Shown here: positions 56,663-64,000 of the stretch, piece by piece | Layout: each line of letters opens with the position of its first letter | Position numbering within the stretch: position 1 is the stretch's first letter | NCBI RefSeq assembly: GCF_014489615.1 | Contig: NZ_CP060825.1 | Location: forward strand, 1,653,501-1,717,500 | Source of the DNA: Streptomyces genisteinicus | GTDB lineage: Bacteria; Actinomycetota; Actinomycetes; Streptomycetales; Streptomycetaceae | Reading direction: 5' to 3' | Length of the DNA: 64,000 bases | The notes under the pieces: generated by a model | The model's input: the letters and a program-made list of their open reading frames with translations, nothing else | The model's database searches: none | Told to the model about the DNA's origin: nothing | Translations under genes and position numbers: made by a program

Positions 56663-56695
56663 GGGGCACCTCCCAGCGGTAGCTGGGGGAGCGTG
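56663..56695. repeat. dispersed Streptomyces-type intergenic hairpin repeat
   Basis: GGGGGCACCTCCCAGC-GGTA-GCTGGGGGAG forms an imperfect 8-10 bp hairpin. This sequence pattern is, from memory, a common dispersed repeat in Streptomyces genomes. It lies in the 306-bp gap between the DsbA-like and lgt genes; nothing else gene-like is seen there. Confidence 0.65.
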
Positions 56696-56771
56696 CCGGG
56701 CGTCGCGGGCCAGGAGGGACTGTCGCCACACGCCCTGCCCGCCGCGCCCTGCCGCACGGGTCCCGCCGGGG

Positions 56772-57623
56772 TCAGGAGGCCGGGGCCCCGGTGGGCGCGC
56801 TGCCCGCGGGCGAGGGCTGCCGGGTGCCGGGCTGCTTGCCCTTGTTGGCCTCCTCGACCCACTTCTTGAAGTTGGCCACGGAGATCTGCTCCTCGCCCTT
56901 GGTGGGGAAGACCGACTCGCCGTTCAGCAGCACCGTCGGCGTGCCGCGGAAGCCGCCCTCCTGGAAGGCGGTGGAGGACTTCTCGACCCAGCTGTCGTGG
57001 GTGCCGTCGTTGACGCAGCCGCGGAAGGCGGGGGTGTCCAGGCCGTCGACCTTTCCGGCGAGCTCGATCAGCCTGCCGTTGTCGGCGAAGGCGTCGTCCG
57101 GCTCCGGGGGCTGGTTCATGAAGAGGACGTCGTGGTACTCGGCGAACTTGCCGGCGTCCTGGGCGCAGGCCGCCGCGTTGGCCGCGCGCAGGGACCCGGT
57201 GCCGCCCATGTTGCCGTCGATGATGGTGGCGAGGTGGTACTCGACCTTGATCTTCCCGGCCTCGACGAGCTCGTGGATCGTGGGCCGCAGCGCGTTCTCG
57301 AACTGGGCGCAGGCCGGGCAGCGGAAGTCCTCCCACACGGTGAGGGTGGAGGGGGCGTCGCTCGCGCCGACCGGGATCGCGAGCTGCTCCTCCCCCTGCA
57401 CCCCGCTGGGCGCGCTGAGCGGGCCGGCCTCCGAGGAGCCGTCCTTCGTGTCCTTGCCGCTGTTGGCCGCGACGAGGCCGACGACGGCGGCCAGGCCGAG
57501 GACGCCGACCACGGCCGACGCCACGATCAGGGTCCGGCGGCGCCGCTCGCGGGCCTTGTCCAACTGCCGTTCCCGCTGGATCCGCTCGCGTGCGGTCCGC
57601 TTCCGTTCTTGGTTCTCGCTCAC
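56772..57623 (-). CDS. membrane-anchored DsbA-like thioredoxin-fold protein
   Basis: A GTG at 57623 (VSENQERKRTARERIQ) gives 283 residues. A charged, Arg-rich cytoplasmic head is followed by one membrane segment (LIVASAVVGVLGLAAVVGLVAA, about 36-57) and an external domain. The thioredoxin-like domain has WEDFRCPACAQFENAL with a CPAC active site, then the inserted helical part (HDVLFMNQPPEPDDAFADN) and cis-Pro region GFRGTPTVLLNGE. It is of the DsbG/BdbD-like DsbA group, which forms or rearranges disulfides in exported proteins. It sits 63 bp after trpA on the same strand, a gene order I recall from other streptomycetes. Confidence 0.9.
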   Translation of the reverse strand: MSENQERKRTARERIQRERQLDKARERRRRTLIVASAVVGVLGLAAVVGLVAANSGKDTKDGSSEAGPLSAPSGVQGEEQLAIPVGASDAPSTLTVWEDFRCPACAQFENALRPTIHELVEAGKIKVEYHLATIIDGNMGGTGSLRAANAAACAQDAGKFAEYHDVLFMNQPPEPDDAFADNGRLIELAGKVDGLDTPAFRGCVNDGTHDSWVEKSSTAFQEGGFRGTPTVLLNGESVFPTKGEEQISVANFKKWVEEANKGKQPGTRQPSPAGSAPTGAPAS

Positions 57624-57686
57624 GCACCGCAAACGAACCGGGGAGGCGTCTGCGCGCCTCCCCGGTCCCGTTTCCACCCGTTCGAG

Positions 57687-58498
57687 CTACGCGGTGCCGC
57701 GCACGCCCCGGGCGAGATCGCCCGCCAGTTCCCGTACGGCCGCCACCGCGGCGGACGGGCCGTCCGCGTCGAGCATCCGCTTGACGAACGCGGAGCCGAC
57801 GATCACCCCGTCCGCGAAGCCGGCCACCTCGGCTGCCTGGGCGGGATCGGAGACGCCGAGGCCCACGCAGACCGGGAGGTCGGTCGTGGCACGGGTGCGC
57901 CGCACCAGATCCGCCGCCTCGGCGCCGACGGACGCCCGGGTGCCGGTGACGCCCATCAGGGAGGCCGCGTACACGAAGCCGCTGCCGGCCGCCGTGATGG
58001 TCGCGAGCCGTGCGTCCCTGCTGCTCGGGGCGACGACAAAGACGGTCGCGAGCCCGTGCTTCTCGGCGTGCTCGCGCCACAGGCCGGACTCCTCGACGGG
58101 CAGGTCGGGCAGGATGCACCCGGCGCCCCCGGCCTCGGCGAGCTCGGCGGTGAACCGCTCGACGCCGTAGCGGTCGATCGGGTTCCAGTACGTCATCACC
58201 AGGACCGGCTTGCCGGTCGCCGCGTGTGCCTCGCGCACCGTGCGCATCACGTCCGCGATGCGCACGCCGCCGCGCAGGGCGATGTCGTCGGCGGTCTGGA
58301 TCACCGGGCCGTCGAGGACCGGGTCGCTGTGCGGCAGCCCGACCTCGACGACGTCGGCGCCGCCGTCGAAGGCGGCCTTGACCGCCTCGATGCCGGTGTC
58401 GACGTCCGGGAAGCCCGCCGGGAGGTAGGCGATGAGCGCGGCCCGGTTCTCCTCGCGCGCCGCGGCGAGGGTGGTGTTCAGCAGGTCGAGATTGCCGC

Positions 58499-58502
<4 letters not shown>
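57687..58502 (-). CDS. trpA: tryptophan synthase alpha subunit
   Basis: A GTG start at 58502 overlaps the trpB stop, giving 271 residues. The TIM-barrel carries AYLPAGFPD, the catalytic Glu in [26 protein letters not shown], the phosphate-binding GVTGTRAS, and [13 protein letters not shown]. It cleaves indole-3-glycerol phosphate to indole, which passes to TrpB. Translation is coupled to trpB. The next gene on the strand is the DsbA-like one. Confidence 0.96.
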
Positions 58503-59791
<1,289 letters not shown>

Positions 59792-59945
59792 GGCGACGGG
59801 ACTCCTCGTATCCGGGCGGGTGTGCCGCTCCGGGACGTGTCGGGTGGTGGGTGACGGGGCGTCGCGCCCGCGGCCGGAGCCCGCCGCGCCCACGCCCTTC
59901 CCGTACGGAGGCTACGCCGCCGCCCCGCCGTGTCCGGTCACCGGC

Positions 59946-59981
59946 GCGGCCGGAGCCGTACGGGTGCCGGCTCCCGGCCGC
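59946..59981 (-). terminator. hairpin between trpM and trpB
   Basis: GCGGCCGGAGCCG pairs with CGGCTCCCGGCCGC with one bulged base and a 9-base loop, 62-97 bp after the trpM stop. It could partly end transcription ahead of trpBA. Confidence 0.5.
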
Positions 59982-60042
59982 TCGGGCCGCCGGGAGTGCG
60001 GGGACGCCGCGCGGACGCGGCGGGTGACCGGGCCGGGCCCGG

Positions 60043-60324
60043 TCAGGGAAGGAGGCGGGTCGGGGCGGTGACCCCGCTCCGCACGGCCTGTCGGCCTGCG
60101 CGCTCGGGCGCGCGGCGCCATCGCATCCCGTTGACCTGGCCCGGTTCGTCGCCGATCACGTACCGCACGCGCCGGCCGTGGACCCGGCGTGCCGGTGCGC
60201 GGCAGCCCCGCGGACGGCAGCCACGGGCCAGCCGGGCGTAGGCGTGGCCGGCCGCCGCGGGCACGCCGGACCTGCCCGGGCGGACGCCCGGGGCGGGTCG
60301 GCGGTGGCGGCGGACGGCGGTCAC
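60043..60324 (-). CDS. trpM: TrpM-like small protein of the trp cluster
   Basis: From GTG 60324, 7 bp after the trpC stop, the frame encodes 93 residues. The conserved core, ARLARGCRPRGCRAPARRV followed by RRVRYVIGDEPGQVNGMRW, is the one I recall for TrpM proteins, small Streptomyces proteins encoded next to trpC/trpB and described as modulators of tryptophan biosynthesis. The two Cys in GCRPRGC are a notable pair. Later in-frame starts (GTG near residue 21) would give about 70 residues, closer to the usual size, so the true start is unsure. The protein is strongly basic. Confidence 0.7.
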   Translation of the reverse strand: MTAVRRHRRPAPGVRPGRSGVPAAAGHAYARLARGCRPRGCRAPARRVHGRRVRYVIGDEPGQVNGMRWRRAPERAGRQAVRSGVTAPTRLLP

Positions 60325-60331
60325 CGTGGGG

Positions 60332-61141
60332 TCAGCTCCGCCCGTGGCGCAGGGCCGGGTGGGCGCCGGCGGCGACCAGGTCGGCCACGGCCGCCTTGGG
60401 GTCGCGGCCGGTGACGAGGGACTCGCCGACGAGCACGGCGTCGGCGCCGGCGTTCGCGTAGGCGATCAGGTCGTGGGGGCCGCGCACACCGGACTCGGCG
60501 ATCTTGACGATGTGCGAGGGGATCTCGGGGGCGACGCGCTCGAAGGTGGAGCGGTCGACCTTGAGGGTCTTGAGGTTGCGCGCGTTCACGCCGATGATCT
60601 TCGCTCCGGCGTCGACGGCGCGCTCCACCTCGTCCTCGTCGTGGACCTCGACGAGCGGGGTGAGGCCGATGGACTCGGCGCGCTCGATCAGGGAGACCAG
60701 CGCCTCCTGCTCCAGCCCGGCGACGATCAGCAGCACCACGTCGGCACCGTAGGCGCGCGCCTCCCAGAGCTGGTAGGCGGTGACGATGAAGTCCTTGCGG
60801 AGCACGGGGACGTCGACCCGGGCCCGGACGGCCTCCAGGTCGGCGAGGGAACCGCCGAAGCGCCGCTCCTCGGTCAGCACGGAGATGACCGCCGCGCCGC
60901 CCGCCTCGTAGTCGGCGGCCAGGCCGGCCGGGTCGGCGATCGCGGCGAGGGCCCCCTTGGAGGGGCTGGAGCGCTTGACCTCGCAGATCACCTTGACGCC
61001 GTCGCCGCGCAGCGCGGCGACCCCGTCCTTGGCAGCGGGGGCCTTGGCGGCGCGCTCCTTGAGCTCGTCGAGGCTGACACGCGCCTGCCGCTCCGCGAGG
61101 TCGGCGCGCACACCTTCGATGATCTCGTCGAGCACACTCAC
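60332..61141 (-). CDS. trpC: indole-3-glycerol phosphate synthase
   Basis: A GTG start at 61141 behind AAGGGG gives 269 residues. The TIM-barrel holds [11 protein letters not shown] with the catalytic Lys, the Glu and Lys pair in [11 protein letters not shown] and [16 protein letters not shown] and [10 protein letters not shown], and the phosphate-binding VLVGESLV. It closes the indole ring from carboxyphenylamino-deoxyribulose phosphate. It is followed by trpM after 7 bp and preceded by the DUF2752 gene with a 117-bp gap that could hold a promoter. Confidence 0.95.
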   Translation of the reverse strand: MSVLDEIIEGVRADLAERQARVSLDELKERAAKAPAAKDGVAALRGDGVKVICEVKRSSPSKGALAAIADPAGLAADYEAGGAAVISVLTEERRFGGSLADLEAVRARVDVPVLRKDFIVTAYQLWEARAYGADVVLLIVAGLEQEALVSLIERAESIGLTPLVEVHDEDEVERAVDAGAKIIGVNARNLKTLKVDRSTFERVAPEIPSHIVKIAESGVRGPHDLIAYANAGADAVLVGESLVTGRDPKAAVADLVAAGAHPALRHGRS

Positions 61142-61258
61142 GCGAGCGGCCCCCTTCCGGGACGGTGGTGGACGGTTCAGGATCAGCCATCTCGATGGTA
61201 TCCGCACACGGGCCGAGGCCCCGCATCCGGATGGCCGCCGTCCCACCAGCTGGGACTT

Positions 61259-62290
61259 TCACGGAGCCAGCGCGGCCCCGAACGGCAGGTTCCGCACCAC
61301 GGCGAAGACGACCAGGACGGCACCCGCGGACCAGCCGACGAGGGGGCTGACCCGCGGGCGGAAGGGCCTGCCGCGGACGGCGTGAACGAGCCACATCACC
61401 CACAGGACGGCGAAGACGAGGTAGCCGGCGACCGCGGCGGCGTTGGCACCCAGCGCGGTAGGCAGGTCACCGTGGACGAAGGCGTGCGCGCTGCGCAGCC
61501 CGCCGCACCCCGGGCAGAGGACGCCGGTGAGGCTGAGCAGCGGACAGACCGGGTAGTGGCCCGGCTCGTTGGGATCGACGCTCCCGACGTACGCGAAGGC
61601 CGCGGCGACACCCGCGAGCGTGACCAGCGGCCCGGCGAGCCGCCGCCCGGTCGACGGGGGCGCGACCGGGGCGAGCGCCCCGGGGTACGCCCCGCTGCCC
61701 CAGCCACCGGGGGCGGGGGGTGCGCCGGGGGGCGCGGGCGCGGGGGGTGCGCCGGAAGGTCCGGGCGGGGCAGCCTCGGCAGCGGGCCGGCCCGCGCTCG
61801 CCACGGGCTCGGCGCCCCGGGTGCTCGCAGCCGCCGCCCCGGGAACCGCACCGGATCGCCCGGGCGCGGAGGGCGGCCCGTAAGACGCCGGCGTGGGGCG
61901 TTCTCCGTGAGCCGCGGACTCGGCAGCCGACGCGGCACGCCGCCCCGGGCTCCCCGCAGGCCCGTCGCCGGGCCCGCTCGCGGCCGCGGAAGCGGCGGGC
62001 CCGTCGCCGTGCGACGCGGGCGCTGAAGACCCGCCGGCAGGCGCGGGCGAAATGGAGCGCGGCCCGTCGGGCGAGCCGGGGTGCGCAGGTGCGCGGGCGG
62101 CGTCCGGTGCGGCCGGGGGAGGTGGGGTCGGCTCCGCGAAGGGCTCCTCGCCGCACCGGGTCGGACCGGCGGCCACGGGGTGCGCGTCCGCGGCGGGCGG
62201 GGGGTGCGCGCGGGGCGACGGCGCGGGACGGGCGGACTCGGCCGCGGCCGGGGCGGTGCCGTGCGGGGGGCGCGGGGAGGTGGGGGTCAC
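61259..62290 (-). CDS. DUF2752 membrane protein with long Pro/Ala-rich N terminus
   Basis: A GTG at 62290 (VTPTSPRPPHGT) gives 343 residues. The first 210 or so are low-complexity Pro/Ala/Gly/Ser sequence, probably disordered and facing the cytoplasm. The C-terminal 130 residues have three or four membrane helices and the DUF2752 motif YPVCPLLSLTGVLCPGCGGLRSA with three Cys, then HAFVHGDLPTALGAN. The family has no known function. It is conserved, as I recall, beside trpC in streptomycetes. A strong terminator separates it from the gene upstream. Confidence 0.82.
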   Translation of the reverse strand: MTPTSPRPPHGTAPAAAESARPAPSPRAHPPPAADAHPVAAGPTRCGEEPFAEPTPPPPAAPDAARAPAHPGSPDGPRSISPAPAGGSSAPASHGDGPAASAAASGPGDGPAGSPGRRAASAAESAAHGERPTPASYGPPSAPGRSGAVPGAAAASTRGAEPVASAGRPAAEAAPPGPSGAPPAPAPPGAPPAPGGWGSGAYPGALAPVAPPSTGRRLAGPLVTLAGVAAAFAYVGSVDPNEPGHYPVCPLLSLTGVLCPGCGGLRSAHAFVHGDLPTALGANAAAVAGYLVFAVLWVMWLVHAVRGRPFRPRVSPLVGWSAGAVLVVFAVVRNLPFGAALAP

Positions 62291-62310
62291 GGCGTGATTG
62301 TGCCCGGTGC

Positions 62311-62355
62311 ACGACGGCGGCGCAGCCCGGCCGTGCCGGGCTGCGCCGCCGTCGT
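62311..62355 (-). terminator. terminator after the HGxxPAAW gene
   Basis: A perfect 21-bp stem (62311-62331 with 62335-62355) closes a CGT loop, 20 bp after the small membrane protein stop and 21 bp before the DUF2752 start on the minus strand. Confidence 0.9.
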
Positions 62356-62374
62356 GTGTCACGCGGTCACCGCG

Positions 62375-62629
62375 TCAGGCCGCGGCGCTCTCCCGCGCGG
62401 CGGCGCGGGCGCGCGCCTCGGCGACGGCCTGCGGCTCCTTCGGCGTGCCCATGCCCGCCATCTTCATCGCACCGCCGACGACGGCGCCGAGCACGATGAG
62501 GGCCGAACCGGCCCAGAAACCGGCCGGGTTGTCCGCGACCATGAAGACGCCTGCGACGCAGAACCCGATGAAGGCGATGATGACGCCGGTCCAGGCGGCC
62601 GGGGTGTGTCCGTGGCTGCTGCCCGCCAT
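62375..62629 (-). CDS. HGxxPAAW family small membrane protein
   Basis: The 84-residue protein starts at ATG 62629 with SSHGHTPAAWTGVIIAFIGF, the name-giving HGxxPAAW motif. Two membrane helices (about 13-31 and 39-57) are followed by a short polar, Ala/Arg-rich tail. The family is found near trp genes in actinobacteria and has no known function. A long perfect terminator follows. It is transcribed in the same direction as the Trp_oprn_chp gene 131 bp upstream, so it may lie on the trpE transcript or have its own promoter. Confidence 0.85.
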   Translation of the reverse strand: MAGSSHGHTPAAWTGVIIAFIGFCVAGVFMVADNPAGFWAGSALIVLGAVVGGAMKMAGMGTPKEPQAVAEARARAAARESAAA

Positions 62630-62760
62630 GAGTGTGCTCCTCGTTTCTGGTGCGCTGTCGTGGGCTGGGTGCCCGTGGGCCGGTGGGGCCGGTCCCCGTG
62701 GGCCGGGCTCCGGGGCCCGGTGTCATTGTCCCGCACGCCGGGACGGCGGATGAGCTGGGG

Positions 62761-63405
62761 TCACCCTTCGCGCGTCGGGTCCTCGCCGCGGTCCAGGGCC
62801 TTCCACAGATCCTCGGGGCGGTCGGGGTCGACCGCGGCGGCCCGGCGGGGCCGCGGCGTGCCGTCGCGCTCGTAGCGGCCGGACATGGTGGGCCAGCGCT
62901 TTCCGTACCGCAGCGCCAGCACTCCCGCCAGCAGGATCAGCAGCCCGCCGGCGGCTGTGACGTAGGGCCACGCGGTGTGGGTGAGGGCGCCGACCGTGGC
63001 GGCGGCGTCCCCGGTGGTGCGGGCGGCCTTCTCGTCGAGGGCGGCGGTGTCGGATGCGTCGAGCAGCGCCGCGGCGCTCGCGCCGGCGCCGCTGAGCGCG
63101 AGCAGGGCGGACACCAGCAGCCGGCCGGCGCGGCGTGCGGCGAAGACGGCCACGAGCGCGGCGAGGCCGACGACGGCCAGGGCGGTCGGGACGCCGGTGA
63201 CGTCGCCGCCCCGGGCGTCCAGCGCGACGGTCCCGCCGCCGACGGACGCGGTGCCCTCGGCCCAGACGCGGCCGGCGGCGAGCAGGACGACGGTGGCTCC
63301 GGCGGCACCGAGGAGCAGCGCGGCGGCGAGGCTGCGGCGGCTGCCGCTCGCCGCCGCCGGTGCGGCGGCCGAGGTACGGGGCTGGGGTACGGGAACAGCA
63401 CTCAC
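62761..63405 (-). CDS. trp-region conserved membrane protein (TIGR02234 / Trp_oprn_chp family)
   Basis: The GTG at 63405 (VSAVPVPQPRT) lies 11 bases after AAGGGA, giving 214 residues; a GTG at 63414 is closer than usual to that site. Four membrane helices are seen (about 30-48, 75-92, 98-116 and 147-166), with the conserved GRVWAEG and ALTHTAWPYV. The C-terminal tail RPEDLWKALDRGEDPT is polar and matches family endings. These proteins sit in actinobacterial trp operons and have no known activity. The gene begins 27 bp after the trpE stop. Confidence 0.85.
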   Translation of the reverse strand: MSAVPVPQPRTSAAAPAAASGSRRSLAAALLLGAAGATVVLLAAGRVWAEGTASVGGGTVALDARGGDVTGVPTALAVVGLAALVAVFAARRAGRLLVSALLALSGAGASAAALLDASDTAALDEKAARTTGDAAATVGALTHTAWPYVTAAGGLLILLAGVLALRYGKRWPTMSGRYERDGTPRPRRAAAVDPDRPEDLWKALDRGEDPTREG

Positions 63406-63431
63406 CCGCCCCACTATCCCTTACCGGCCGG

Positions 63432-64000
63432 TCAGCCGTTCAGCCGGTTGGCCGTGTGGACGGCACGGAGCACCGCCGCCGCCTTGTTCCGGCACTCGGT
63501 GTCCTCGGCGACCGGGTCGGAGTCGGCCACCACGCCCGCGCCCGCCTGGACGTAGGCGGTGCCGTCGCGGAGCACCGCGGTGCGGATGGCGATGGCCGTG
63601 TCGGAGTCGCCGGCGAAGTCCAGGTAGCCGACGGCACCGCCGTAGAGCCCGCGCCGGGACGGTTCGAGCTCGTCGATGATCTGCATGGCCCGCGGCTTCG
63701 GCGCTCCCGAGAGGGTGCCCGCGGGGAAGCAGGCGGTGAGCACGTCGAAGGCGGTGCGGCCCTCGGCCACCCGGCCGGTGACGGTGGAAACGATGTGCAT
63801 CACATGGGAGTAGCGCTCGATCGACATGAAGTCGACCACCTCGACCGTGCCGGGTGCGCAGACACGGCCCAGGTCGTTGCGGCCGAGGTCGACGAGCATG
63901 AGGTGCTCGGCGCGCTCCTTGGGGTCGGCGAGCAGTTCCTCCGCGAGGTCGTGGTCCTCCTGCGGACTCGCGCCGCGCGGCCGGGTGCCCGCGATGGGGT
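63432..64000 (-). CDS. trpE: anthranilate synthase component I, C-terminal part (5' end outside window)
   Basis: The frame is open from the right edge to the stop at 63432. The first visible residues, PIAGTRPRG, and then [24 protein letters not shown] and SYVMHIVS-like ([13 protein letters not shown]), [15 protein letters not shown] and [13 protein letters not shown] are the chorismate-binding core of TrpE. It converts chorismate and ammonia or glutamine to anthranilate. The start, feedback site and any leader peptide lie beyond the window. It is followed by the Trp_oprn_chp gene. Confidence 0.95.
   Translation of the reverse strand, partial: PIAGTRPRGASPQEDHDLAEELLADPKERAEHLMLVDLGRNDLGRVCAPGTVEVVDFMSIERYSHVMHIVSTVTGRVAEGRTAFDVLTACFPAGTLSGAPKPRAMQIIDELEPSRRGLYGGAVGYLDFAGDSDTAIAIRTAVLRDGTAYVQAGAGVVADSDPVAEDTECRNKAAAVLRAVHTANRLNG

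Overview
The window looks like chromosomal DNA of a Streptomyces species. It is very GC-rich, uses GTG starts often, has mostly tightly packed and translationally coupled genes, and many genes end in long perfect GC-rich hairpins without a U-tract. The order polA - liv transporter - ANTAR regulator - pyk, then gltBD, then lgt - dsbA-like - trpA - trpB - trpM - trpC - trpE is the conserved core order I remember for streptomycetes. No database search was run.

Layout. 1-3 kb: end of an HrpB-type helicase and a secreted lytic transglycosylase. 3-9.5 kb: a DUF4184 membrane protein overlapping the polA 3' end, an FdhF/YdeP-type molybdoenzyme and a hotdog thioesterase. 9.6-15.1 kb: a branched-chain amino acid ABC importer, livJ-H-M-G-F, with a strong hairpin between the binding-protein gene and the permease genes. 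15.8-19 kb: an ANTAR response regulator, an odd class I tRNA with a CAA anticodon, a stand-alone HTH-LAGLIDADG protein and pyruvate kinase. 19-25 kb: a SIMPL protein, an exported 5'-nucleotidase, and a two-gene decarboxylase plus N-hydroxylase unit like half of a siderophore pathway. 25-35 kb: aminopeptidase N, an AraC regulator with chorismate mutase, a GH35 beta-galactosidase, a secreted trypsin, a metallopeptidase-like zinc-ribbon protein and an ankyrin/HEAT protein. 35-38.5 kb: a DEAD-box helicase, a cold-shock protein, a small ABM-like protein and a VWA protein.

38.9-45 kb: glutamate synthase gltBD with a GlnR-like half-site upstream. 45.4-55.4 kb: a VIT1-type transporter and then the most unusual block, seven co-directional genes: four divergent ADP-ribosylglycohydrolase-fold proteins, a PfkB sugar kinase, a class III CoA-transferase and a CitE-like lyase. 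Six of the seven junctions have no gap: five ATGA or GTGA overlaps, plus the ATGA overlap between the first two hydrolases. One 761-bp non-coding gap follows the second hydrolase. 55.5-64 kb: lgt, a DsbA-like protein and the trp region, with small membrane proteins between trpC and trpE. The trpE gene runs off the right edge.

How the genes may work together: the liv importer, gltBD and trp genes serve amino-acid supply and nitrogen assimilation. The hydrolase-kinase-CoA block could be a catabolic route for a ribosylated acid, or an ADP-ribose recycling system beside gltBD. Both readings are inference.
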